This document shows, piece after piece, positions 1 to 6,396 of a stretch of DNA of 13,137 nt; position 1 is the stretch's first letter; the number at the start of each line of letters is the position of its first letter. Location: positions 1-13,137 of the forward strand of contig JAHHSZ010000049.1 of NCBI GenBank assembly GCA_020024915.1, in the 5' to 3' direction. Made by a program: the position numbers and the translations under genes. Under the pieces are notes generated by a model. It did not search any database and had not been told where the DNA came from. It was given only the letters and a program-made list of their open reading frames with translations. The stretch comes from Fusobacterium sp. (GTDB lineage Bacteria; Fusobacteriota; Fusobacteriia; Fusobacteriales; Fusobacteriaceae).

Positions 1-33
1 CCTCTATTTGGCTATTTTTTATGTTTTGTAAAA

Positions 34-47
34 ACTCATAGCTGAGT
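34..47 (-). terminator. possible weak terminator after efp
   Basis: On the minus strand a 5-bp stem (ACTCA / TGAGT, loop GCTA) is followed by a run of T (TTTTTAC). It lies about 40 bases past the efp stop. The stem is short and the tail interrupted, so this is only a candidate for the end of the OYE-earP-efp transcript. No better minus-strand terminator is visible before the window edge. Confidence 0.3.
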
Positions 48-53
48 AGTTAC

Positions 54-76
54 AAGAGGTAAAACCTCTTTTTTTT
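54..76 (+). terminator. intrinsic terminator, plus strand, of a gene left of the window
   Basis: AAGAGGT, a 3-base AAA loop, ACCTCTT and then six further T form a textbook Rho-independent terminator reading rightwards. No plus-strand gene inside the window precedes it, so it most likely ends a gene lying to the left whose last codons may fall in bases 1-45. Read on the minus strand the same hairpin has no U-tract, so it should not stop efp transcription efficiently. Confidence 0.75.
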
Positions 77-84
77 ATGAAAAA

Positions 85-648
85 CTATTTTTTAATTCTT
101 TCTACATATTCGTTAGTTCTAGTGTCTATTTTAATCCATTCACCTTGCTCTACGAATAGAGGAACTTGGATCTCATATCCAGTGTTGATTTTAGCAGGTT
201 TTAATACTTTACCTGTAGTATCTCCTCTTAATCCTGGCTCAGTATAAACTATTTCTCTCTCTACGAAAGTTGGTAATTCAACTGCAACTGGAGTAGACTC
301 ATAGTAAACTACTTCTAATTCCATTTCTTCTTCTAGATAGTATAAAGCATCTCCTAAATCATCCTCTTTAAGTTCGATTTGATCCCAAGTTTCAGGGTTA
401 GAGAATACATAGAACTCTCCGTCGTGGTAAGAGTAAACTGCTTTAACTTTGTCAAGTCTAATATCGTCCATTTTGTCATCTGCTTTGTAAACAGCGTCAG
501 AAATGTTTCCTGATATTAAGTTTTTCATTTTGAATTTTACAACAGCGGCGTTTCTTCCTGATTTGTTGTATTCAGCTTTTAAAATTACAAATGGATCGTT
601 TCCGATCTTGATTGTGCTTCCTGCTCTTAACTCTTGAGCTATTTTCAT
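85..648 (-). CDS. efp: translation elongation factor P, Arg32 type
   Basis: EF-P binds between the ribosomal P and E sites and relieves stalling at polyproline stretches. The 187-residue product has the usual length and three-domain beta-barrel layout (KOW-like domain, then two OB-like domains). The C-terminal signature region is clear around residues 145-180 (GYEIQVPLFVEQGEWIKIDT). The loop tip at residues 29-35 reads KSGRNAA with Arg at position 32. This is the form modified by EarP in Pseudomonas and Neisseria, not the Lys form used by EpmA or by the Bacillus 5-aminopentanol pathway. The modifying enzyme earP ends 12 bases upstream in the same operon. A strong GAGGAGG site (654-662) overlaps the earP stop and fixes this ATG. 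Family assignment is very secure; Arg32 rhamnosylation is inferred from residue and context. Confidence 0.97.
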   Translation of the reverse strand: MKIAQELRAGSTIKIGNDPFVILKAEYNKSGRNAAVVKFKMKNLISGNISDAVYKADDKMDDIRLDKVKAVYSYHDGEFYVFSNPETWDQIELKEDDLGDALYYLEEEMELEVVYYESTPVAVELPTFVEREIVYTEPGLRGDTTGKVLKPAKINTGYEIQVPLFVEQGEWIKIDTRTNEYVERIKK

Positions 649-660
649 TTGTAAACCTCC

Positions 661-1824
661 TCAATATTTTTCTATGAAAATTTTTAATTTATTTATAAGA
701 TTACATTTTTGTATAAGAAAATCTCTAAAAATAGTATTGTATTTCTCTATCTTAGCAAGGTTCTCGAAAAAGTAAAGATAACTCTCCTTTCCAAGTTCCA
801 AATTATTTTCCTTTCTAAAATTATAATCTTTAAAAAACTTCTCCATATTATCCAAAAATTCATCATCAGCAAACTCTTGAATAACTTTTCTATACTTATC
901 TAAAAATCCCTCAATCTTATCTAGATGAGCAAATTCCTCTTGACAATATATGTGCCACATATAAGGTTTACCAGTGAGTACAGCTCTTATAAATGAGTCT
1001 TCCCCTCTGACAAAATTGAAATCAACTAGATTGATTAACTCTTCATACTCCTCTTGATTGAAAAATTCTAGGAATCTTATCTCTATTTTACCATATTTTA
1101 ATGAATTTCTAAAGTGTTCTATTGAAAAAATTTTTAAAGTTTTTCTTAAACTCTCCTGTGTTTTTTCTCCCAAGGCGAGTAAAATCACCTCTTTATCAAA
1201 TTTTTGCAAATCTTCAAGAAGTGGAATGAAATTCTTTTCATAAGAAAAAAGAGTTCCCACAATCTTATTATCTATATTTTTAATATCAGAAAGATATTTA
1301 TCTCTATACTCTTTTTTGCTCTTAGCTACCTTTTTAGCTCTTTCAAGATAGTTGGAGTCGGCAATGATACCTCCGCTCTTTTCAGTAAATCCAGGCATAA
1401 AAAAGAATTTTTTTAATTTTCCTTGTCCTAAAGGTGAGCTTTGTAAATGAAAGTCTTCAATCCAATCTTCAGCAGAAAGGTATTCCAAATTGATTAAAAG
1501 ATCTGAGTGATCATAGGCAATAGCCATATATTCCTCAGGGATTTTACAACCAAAAGCTTCTATTATCACTTGTGATGTAGATAGAGTTTTTGAATTTTCT
1601 CTTAAATGATCGAAGGTAATGTATTCTATACTGTCAATAGTCTGAATACCACTATCTATTACAGATGAATTTATCCTCTTAAACTCATCTAATCTATTTA
1701 AGAAAACTCTTATTTTGCTATTGAAAAAAACTTTTTTTAACTCTTTAGCAACACGATATACTACACCAATATCTCCATAATTATCTATGATTTCACAAAA
1801 TATATCAAGAGTTTTTAATTCCAT
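661..1824 (-). CDS. earP: EF-P arginine-32 rhamnosyltransferase EarP
   Basis: EarP (DUF2331) transfers rhamnose from dTDP-beta-L-rhamnose to the guanidino group of EF-P Arg32, activating EF-P. The 387-residue protein has the family's inverting GT-B architecture. The N-terminal motif FCEIIDNYGDIGV (residues 9-21) supplies the two aspartates (Asp14, Asp18) matching the essential Asp pair of proteobacterial EarP. The C-terminal nucleotide-sugar motif VRGEDSF (272-278) supplies the catalytic Glu275, followed by GKPYMWHIY (285-293). All known key residues are therefore present. The start overlaps the end of the upstream OYE gene by 20 bases. Its likely ribosome site (AAGGAG, near 1835-1841) sits rather far, about 13 bases, from the ATG, but no other in-frame start is available. 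Translation may be coupled to OYE. dTDP-rhamnose supply (rmlABCD) must be encoded elsewhere. Confidence 0.95.
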   Translation of the reverse strand: MELKTLDIFCEIIDNYGDIGVVYRVAKELKKVFFNSKIRVFLNRLDEFKRINSSVIDSGIQTIDSIEYITFDHLRENSKTLSTSQVIIEAFGCKIPEEYMAIAYDHSDLLINLEYLSAEDWIEDFHLQSSPLGQGKLKKFFFMPGFTEKSGGIIADSNYLERAKKVAKSKKEYRDKYLSDIKNIDNKIVGTLFSYEKNFIPLLEDLQKFDKEVILLALGEKTQESLRKTLKIFSIEHFRNSLKYGKIEIRFLEFFNQEEYEELINLVDFNFVRGEDSFIRAVLTGKPYMWHIYCQEEFAHLDKIEGFLDKYRKVIQEFADDEFLDNMEKFFKDYNFRKENNLELGKESYLYFFENLAKIEKYNTIFRDFLIQKCNLINKLKIFIEKY

Positions 1825-2764
1825 TTCTTAATTCATACTCCTTTCTAGCTACACTTACCCAATTAGGACGAGCAATCATAGCTCTTCCAACTGCTACAAG
1901 ATCAAGGAGATCATTTTCAACTAGCCAACTTGCTTGACTCTCTTTTTTTATATTTCTAACTCCAATAACAGGAATAGAAACGTGTTTTTTTATCTCAGTT
2001 CCCATATATATTACCCAGTCTAGAGGAAAGTCACCAGGAACATCTATCTTCTCTTTTCTATTGTATTTAGGATCAGGTACTCCAGAGGAAACATGTAAGA
2101 GATCAATACCAAGTTTTTCTAAATACTTAGCAATCTCAATTCCATCAGCTAATTCAGGTTCGTTTCCACCCATTCTATAGCTTAATATAAAATTATCATT
2201 AAAAAGTTCTTTAGTCTCTTCTATCAACCTTTTTGAAAAATACATTCTATTTTCAAAAGAACCACCATACTCATCAGTTCTAATATTCCAAAGTCTTGAA
2301 TTAAGTTGTGAAATGAGATATGTGTGAGCACCATGAATTTCGATACCATCAAATCCAGCCTTTTTAGCTCTGACAAAGGCTAATTTAAATTTTTCTAGAA
2401 GCTCTTCTAAAACTGATTTATCTACATCTTTTATCCCCTTTTTAAATCCAGCATGATGAATTTGTATAAGAGCAGGAACACTGTATTCACGACATTTATC
2501 AGCTATCTTTTTCAATCCAGGAATAAATGAATCATTCCAAATTCCCAATTGATTTTCTCTCAATTTACCATCTTCACTAACAGCAGTGGCCTCAACAATC
2601 ACAAGTCCCACACCACCACGTAAAACATCTTCGTACCAACTAACTAATTCATCAGTAACATATCCATCTAATCCAATAATGGAAAATCTAACAAGTGGAG
2701 GGAGAACAATTCTATTTTTTAATTCTATATTTTTTATAGTTAATTTATCAAATATAGATGCCAT
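1805..2764 (-). CDS. Old yellow enzyme family NADH:flavin oxidoreductase
   Basis: This is a single-domain FMN-dependent TIM-barrel ene-reductase (Oxidored_FMN), 319 residues from the preferred start. It would reduce activated C=C bonds with NAD(P)H, but the physiological substrate is unknown. Visible motifs, numbered from the preferred start, are KNRIVLPPL (16-24), LIQIHHAG (99-106), EIHGAHTYLI (142-151) with the substrate-orienting His144/His147 pair, the RLWNIRTDEYGGSFENR stretch (157-173), and the phosphate-binding VIGVRNI and VAVGRAMIARP segments near the C-terminus. There is no C-terminal iron-sulfur or flavodoxin-like domain, so it is not a DCR or 2-enoate reductase type. The Cys and Tyr that YqjM-type enzymes carry near FMN are replaced by Val25 and Phe27. 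It is the first gene of the operon with earP and efp. The ATG at 2770 was rejected because AAGGAG touches it directly; the ATG at 2764 has 6-base spacing. Confidence 0.92.
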   Translation of the reverse strand: MASIFDKLTIKNIELKNRIVLPPLVRFSIIGLDGYVTDELVSWYEDVLRGGVGLVIVEATAVSEDGKLRENQLGIWNDSFIPGLKKIADKCREYSVPALIQIHHAGFKKGIKDVDKSVLEELLEKFKLAFVRAKKAGFDGIEIHGAHTYLISQLNSRLWNIRTDEYGGSFENRMYFSKRLIEETKELFNDNFILSYRMGGNEPELADGIEIAKYLEKLGIDLLHVSSGVPDPKYNRKEKIDVPGDFPLDWVIYMGTEIKKHVSIPVIGVRNIKKESQASWLVENDLLDLVAVGRAMIARPNWVSVARKEYELRNGIKNS

Positions 2765-2770
2765 ACTCAT

Positions 2771-2776
2771 CTCCTT
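2771..2776 (-). promoter_or_regulatory. ribosome binding site deciding the OYE start
   Basis: AAGGAG on the minus strand abuts the ATG ending at 2770 with no spacing, but lies 6 bases from the second in-frame ATG (2762-2764). The second ATG is therefore the better start. Confidence 0.75.
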
Positions 2777-2796
2777 TTTATGAATATTCAGACTAT

Positions 2797-2825
2797 ATTA
2801 TATGCTAAAATATGAAAAAACTCAA
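2797..2825 (-). promoter_or_regulatory. promoter of OYE-earP-efp operon
   Basis: On the minus strand, TTGAGT (2820-2825) and a perfect TATAAT (2797-2802) are separated by 17 bases. This is a strong sigma-70-type promoter giving a leader of about 25 bases before the OYE gene. Confidence 0.75.
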
Positions 2826-2851
2826 TATATTTTTTTAAGAGTTAAATCTTA

Positions 2852-2880
2852 TTGTAAAAGTTTAAAATACATGGTATAAT
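2852..2880 (+). promoter_or_regulatory. promoter of the ABC-F gene
   Basis: TTGTAA (2852-2857), a 17-base spacer and a perfect TATAAT (2875-2880) form a strong housekeeping promoter. The predicted leader is about 35 bases, too short for the leader-peptide attenuators that control antibiotic-resistance ABC-F genes. Its -35 box lies 26 bases from that of the divergent OYE operon promoter. Confidence 0.8.
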
Positions 2881-2921
2881 AACATGGAATTTTTTGAAAA
2901 CTGAAAAGGAGGAGTTATTCA

Positions 2922-4544
2922 ATGATCGCAACTAGTAATCTGGGGATGAGATTTTCTGGAAGAAAGCTTTTTGAAGATGTAAGCATTAAGTTTACACCTG
3001 GTAACTGTTATGGACTAATAGGAGCTAATGGTGCAGGAAAATCAACATTTGTAAAAATACTTTCAGGAGTATTAGAGCCTACTGAAGGTGAGGTAATTTT
3101 TGATAAAAATAAGAGAATGGCAGTATTAAACCAAAATCACTTTGCACATGAAGAGGATAAGGTTTTAGATGTAGTTTTAATGGGGCACAAAAAACTATGG
3201 GATATAATAGTTGAAAAAAATGCTATCTATGCTAAGGAAGAGTTTACTGATGAAGATGGAATAAGAGCAGGAGAGTTAGAGGGAGAGTTTGCTGAACTTA
3301 ATGGTTGGGAAGCAGAAACTGAGGCTGAAACTCTACTTATGGGATTAGGAATTGGTGCTGATCTACATCAAAAATATATGAAAGAGTTAGGAGAGCCAGA
3401 AAAGGTTAAAGTCCTATTAGCTCAAGCTTTATTTGGACAGCCTGATGTATTATTATTAGACGAGCCTACTAACGGACTTGATATAAGAGCTATAACTTGG
3501 CTTGAAAATTTCCTAATGGGACTTGATAATACAACTGTAATAGTAGTATCACACGATAGACACTTCTTAAATAAAGTGTGTACTCACATAACAGATATAG
3601 ATTATGGAAAGATTAAGATGTATGTTGGAAACTACGATTTCTGGTATGAATCAAATCAACTCATGGTAAAATTAATATCTTCTAAAAATAAAAAACTTGA
3701 GCAAAAAAGACAGGAGTTACAGGAGTTCATTGCAAGATTTAGTGCTAATGCATCAAAATCTAAACAAGCTACTTCTAGAAAGAAACTTCTTGAGAAACTA
3801 CAACTTGAGGATATGCAAGTATCTAATAGAAAATACCCATTTGTTGAGTTCAAACAAGAGAGAGAAGCTGGAAACAATATGTTAAAAGTTGAAAATCTAA
3901 CTAAGACAGTAGATGGAGTAAAAGTATTAGATAATTTATCATTTACTATCTACACTGGAGATAAGGTTGTTTTCCTAGCTAAGAATGATATAGTTAAGAC
4001 AACATTACTTAATATTTTAAGTGGAGAGATGGAGCCAGATTCAGGAAGTTATACTTGGGGCGTAACAACTAGCCAAGCATATATGCCAAAAGATAATACT
4101 AAATTCTTTGAAAACAAGGATTTAAATCTAATAGATTGGTTAAGACCATACTCACCTGATCAGCATGAAGCTTTTGTAAGAGGATTCTTAGGAAGAATGT
4201 TATTTACTGGAGAGGAAACTTTAAAAAGCAGTTCTGTTCTATCTGGAGGAGAAAAGGTAAGATGTATGATAGCTAAAATGATGCTAACAAATGCCAATGT
4301 TCTTATGTTTGATAACCCTAATGACCACTTAGATCTAGAATCTATCACATCATTAAACAAAGCTTTAACAAACTTTAAAGGAACAATCTTATTTGGAGCA
4401 CATGACCACGAGTTCATACAAACAGTAGCAAATAGAATTATTGAGATCACACCTAATGGAATATTAGATAAGACTATGAGCTATGATGAGTACTTAGAAG
4501 ATGAGAGAGTACAAGCTAGATTAGAAGAGTTGTACGCTGAATAA
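2922..4544 (+). CDS. ykpA: ABC-F family ATPase, YkpA/YbiT type, with one degenerate ATP site
   Basis: ABC-F proteins are soluble twin-ATPase factors that act at the ribosomal E site on stalled or non-optimal translation. The 540-residue protein carries NBD1 (about 1-245), a charged inter-domain linker (about 245-320, with RFSANASKSKQATSR) and NBD2 (about 320-540). There are no membrane segments. NBD1 has intact Walker A (GANGAGKST, 34-42), Walker B with catalytic Glu181 (LLLDEPTNGLD) and switch His211, but its signature is LGEPEK (156-161). NBD2 has an intact LSGGEK signature (440-445), but its Walker A is AKNDIVKTT (353-361) and its Walker B reads FDNPNDHLD (463-471), with Asn465 where the catalytic Glu should be. 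Hence one composite site is complete and the other looks inactive. From memory, overall similarity to Bacillus YkpA and E. coli YbiT is high, especially in the linker and the NGILDKTMSYDEYLE end. AAGGAGGAG at 2906-2914 supports the start. It is monocistronic. Confidence 0.93.
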   Translation: MIATSNLGMRFSGRKLFEDVSIKFTPGNCYGLIGANGAGKSTFVKILSGVLEPTEGEVIFDKNKRMAVLNQNHFAHEEDKVLDVVLMGHKKLWDIIVEKNAIYAKEEFTDEDGIRAGELEGEFAELNGWEAETEAETLLMGLGIGADLHQKYMKELGEPEKVKVLLAQALFGQPDVLLLDEPTNGLDIRAITWLENFLMGLDNTTVIVVSHDRHFLNKVCTHITDIDYGKIKMYVGNYDFWYESNQLMVKLISSKNKKLEQKRQELQEFIARFSANASKSKQATSRKKLLEKLQLEDMQVSNRKYPFVEFKQEREAGNNMLKVENLTKTVDGVKVLDNLSFTIYTGDKVVFLAKNDIVKTTLLNILSGEMEPDSGSYTWGVTTSQAYMPKDNTKFFENKDLNLIDWLRPYSPDQHEAFVRGFLGRMLFTGEETLKSSSVLSGGEKVRCMIAKMMLTNANVLMFDNPNDHLDLESITSLNKALTNFKGTILFGAHDHEFIQTVANRIIEITPNGILDKTMSYDEYLEDERVQARLEELYAE

Positions 4545-4573
4545 TAGCTAAAAATAGAATAGTTTAGAATAAG

Positions 4574-4617
4574 TAAAAAGGAAAAAATTACTAATGGAGT
4601 AACTTTTTTCCTTTTTA
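4574..4617. terminator. two-way intrinsic terminator between converging genes
   Basis: A 19-bp near-perfect inverted repeat (4574-4592 / 4598-4617, one bulged C, 5-base loop) has A-rich left and T-rich right flanks (AAAAAGG and CCTTTTT). It can terminate the ABC-F transcript rightwards and the flavin reductase/104-residue transcript leftwards. It fills most of the 79-base gap. Confidence 0.88.
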
Positions 4618-4623
4618 TATTTA

Positions 4624-4938
4624 CTAAAGTTTTATAATAATATATCTTTTTCCCTTAACTGTAATATACTCCTCTTTTTTCTTATGAAATTTTTCAAATT
4701 TTCTATGAGTATATCTTTTGAGTTGTTTAGGAGGATAGTCTTTATGAAAGGCTCTAAACTCCATAAGTTGTATAGTAGCTGTAATTTCTTCTCTATCATC
4801 AGCTACTAAATAATCATCAGTTCCGAATGTAAAAAGGATATTGTAGTAAATGGGATCGTTTTTAATCTGTTTGAAGTTAAAATTTTTCTTAGTTTGTTCA
4901 ATAATGTATTGCCCTAAAGCATTTAATCTATCTGACAT
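4624..4938 (-). CDS. uncharacterised 104-residue basic protein
   Basis: I do not recognise this family. The product is soluble-looking, with no signal peptide or membrane segment, and is clearly basic in its second half (KQLKRYTHRKFEKFHKKKEEY, about 72-92). It begins with a probable helix (RLNALGQYIIEQTKK) and contains alternating beta-like stretches (YYNILFTFG, TATIQLMEF, EYITVKGKRYIIIKL). It is probably a real gene. Its ATG follows the TAG stop of the upstream flavin reductase gene with zero spacing. Its AAAGGAAAG ribosome site lies inside that gene's lysine-rich tail, and a good terminator follows its stop. The arrangement implies co-transcription and probably translational coupling with the flavin protein. 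A small nucleic-acid-binding or partner protein is possible, but no motif proves it. Confidence 0.75.
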   Translation of the reverse strand: MSDRLNALGQYIIEQTKKNFNFKQIKNDPIYYNILFTFGTDDYLVADDREEITATIQLMEFRAFHKDYPPKQLKRYTHRKFEKFHKKKEEYITVKGKRYIIIKL

Positions 4939-5580
4939 CTATTTCTTTCCTTTCTTTTTAGTTTTATCTTTTTTCTTTTTTGGAGTGTTTGTGTGTGTTT
5001 TCTTCTCAATAGTAGCTTTTTTAGCAACAGAGTATCCAAAACTACCAATTGCTGTTTTAGGAACAGGAAAATACTCCCCGTGAGAGTATGTTATTAAGTT
5101 AGCCCATTCAAAATGTATCTTTCCATTTTCATCAATAAGTTTTTCATCAATGTGTGAACATAATACTTCAGCTAAAAATAGATCGTGAGTTCCTAGGGGA
5201 ATAATTGATTTTACTTTACACTCAATATTTATAGGGCACTCATCAATATATGGGCTACTTACCTCTTTTCCCTCTTTCATAGTGAAATTCATCTCTTTGA
5301 TCTTATCAACTACTCTTCCAGAACGAACTCCACAAAAGTCTGTTTCTCTAGTTAGTTTTCTTGTAGGTAGATTGATAGTAAACTCCATACTTTCCTTTAT
5401 ATAATCGTAAGATAGTCTTTCAGGTCTAATTGAGATGGAAAGCATAGGTGGTTTTGTACATACAGTTCCTGCCCAAGCAACAGTGAATACATTATCTTTA
5501 CCTTTACTGTTCCTACTTGTGACCATTACCACAGGAACAGGGTTTAAGACAACACTTCCTTTAAAAATATTTTTACTCAT
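4939..5580 (-). CDS. flavin reductase-like FMN-binding split-barrel protein with Lys-rich tail
   Basis: This belongs to the flavin reductase-like domain family (FMN-binding split barrel), homodimeric flavoproteins that reduce or bind FMN. The substrate and partner are not evident. The 213-residue product opens with VVLNPVPVVMVTSRNSKGKDN, the typical first strand pair contacting FMN. It continues with FTVAWAGTVCTKPPMLSISI, the family's PPxxxISI region, then EFTINLPT, DFCGVRSG and, near the end of the fold, HFEWANLITYSHGEYFPV. The fold ends around residue 185. The last 27 residues hold 14 Lys and are an extra, probably disordered, tail not needed for the fold. An upstream ATG at 5607 was rejected: it sits at the predicted transcription start, whereas the ATG at 5580 has AAAGGAG seven bases upstream. 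First gene of a two-gene operon with the 104-residue protein. Confidence 0.88.
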   Translation of the reverse strand: MSKNIFKGSVVLNPVPVVMVTSRNSKGKDNVFTVAWAGTVCTKPPMLSISIRPERLSYDYIKESMEFTINLPTRKLTRETDFCGVRSGRVVDKIKEMNFTMKEGKEVSSPYIDECPINIECKVKSIIPLGTHDLFLAEVLCSHIDEKLIDENGKIHFEWANLITYSHGEYFPVPKTAIGSFGYSVAKKATIEKKTHTNTPKKKKDKTKKKGKK

Positions 5581-5587
5581 ATAATTG

Positions 5588-5594
5588 CTCCTTT
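5588..5594 (-). promoter_or_regulatory. ribosome binding site deciding the flavin reductase start
   Basis: AAAGGAG on the minus strand lies 7 bases before the ATG at 5578-5580 and downstream of the alternative ATG (5605-5607), so the internal Met is the true start. Confidence 0.8.
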
Positions 5595-5612
5595 TTTTAA
5601 AATTCATTTTAA

Positions 5613-5641
5613 ATTATAACATTTTTTCATATTTCTTACAA
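5613..5641 (-). promoter_or_regulatory. promoter of flavin reductase operon
   Basis: On the minus strand TTGTAA (5636-5641), a 17-base spacer and a perfect TATAAT (5613-5618) form a strong promoter. Transcription would start near 5606, leaving a leader of about 25 bases. Confidence 0.8.
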
Positions 5642-5659
5642 TAATAATAAAGTCTAGTA

Positions 5660-5688
5660 TTGATTAAATCTTGAACATATGGTATACT
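5660..5688 (+). promoter_or_regulatory. promoter of minCDE
   Basis: TTGATT (5660-5665), a 17-base spacer and TATACT (5683-5688) precede minC by about 30 bases. The -35 box is only 18 bases from that of the divergent flavin reductase promoter. Confidence 0.72.
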
Positions 5689-5719
5689 CACATTATAAGG
5701 ACGAAAAAAGGTGGGACTT

Positions 5720-6379
5720 ATGAACAATTATGTTATTTTAAAAGGAAAAAAGGATAGGTTATCTATTTATCTAAATAATGAAGTAGATTTTTTAACAATC
5801 AGAGATAGTCTTATGGAAAAGATAATAGAAGCAAGAAATTTCATAGGAAAAGGGCAGATTGCTATTGAATTTACTAATAGAAAATTGAGTGAACTAGAGG
5901 AAAATGTACTAATAGATTTAATAAAAGTAAATAGTGATTTGAATATAACTTATGTTTTCTCTGAATCTGATGGTGAAGTTGAACGGATAAAGTTTGTAAA
6001 GTCTGTAACAGAAGAGGGAATTACAAAATTTCATAGAGGAACCTTACGTTCTGGAGTCAAATTAGAGTATGATGGAAATATAGTAGTTATAGGAGATGTA
6101 AATCCGGGAGCATTAATAAGGGCTAAAGGAAATGTTATTGTTTTAGGATTTTTAAATGGAACTGTTTATGCAGGACAGGATGGAGATAGAGATGCCTTTG
6201 TAGGTGCAACTCATATGAATCCAGTTCAATTGGTAATAGGGCATACTGTGGCTCAACCTATGCAGAATAGAATCTTAGATACTAACAAAGTAGATAGAAA
6301 AGGTGGGTTTAAGATAGCATATCTAAGTGGTAAAGAGATAAGAATAGAGGATTTTAGTACTCGTTTATTAAATGATTAA
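5720..6379 (+). CDS. minC: septum site-determining protein MinC
   Basis: MinC inhibits FtsZ polymerisation; MinD recruits it to the membrane so that division is blocked away from midcell. The 219-residue product has an N-terminal FtsZ-antagonist domain (about 1-100) and a C-terminal beta-helix domain (about 110-190). The latter is recognisable by FHRGTLRSGVKLEYDGNIVV, GDVNPGALIRAKGNVIVLG and the glycine-rich turn LNGTVYAGQDGDRDAFVGA, which form the dimer and MinD-binding surface. An in-frame GTG at 5711 was rejected because it lies inside the AAGGTGGG ribosome site (5708-5715); the ATG at 5720 has proper spacing. It is first in the minC-minD-minE operon, with a 17-base gap to minD. Nothing is missing relative to the family. 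Confidence 0.95.
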   Translation: MNNYVILKGKKDRLSIYLNNEVDFLTIRDSLMEKIIEARNFIGKGQIAIEFTNRKLSELEENVLIDLIKVNSDLNITYVFSESDGEVERIKFVKSVTEEGITKFHRGTLRSGVKLEYDGNIVVIGDVNPGALIRAKGNVIVLGFLNGTVYAGQDGDRDAFVGATHMNPVQLVIGHTVAQPMQNRILDTNKVDRKGGFKIAYLSGKEIRIEDFSTRLLND

Positions 6380-6396
6380 GAGTTAGGAGTGAAAAA

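Noticed and set aside
2586..2783. Plus-strand 65-codon frame over the start of the OYE gene
   Set aside because: It lies antisense to conserved OYE sequence and promoter DNA with no ribosome site.
2881..2921. Antibiotic-resistance ABC-F with leader-peptide attenuator
   Set aside because: The leader is only about 35 bases with no small frame or hairpin, and the protein matches the YkpA/YbiT housekeeping type.
4850..5083. Plus-strand 77-codon hydrophobic frame across the flavin reductase tail
   Set aside because: Its Phe-rich translation is only the complement of the lysine-rich tail (poly-A/G codons read as poly-T/C).
5581..5607. ATG at 5607 as the flavin reductase start
   Set aside because: It coincides with the predicted transcription start and has no ribosome site; the ATG at 5580 has one.
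5711..5719. GTG as the minC start
   Set aside because: The GTG is part of the AAGGTGGG ribosome site; the ATG at 5720 has normal spacing.
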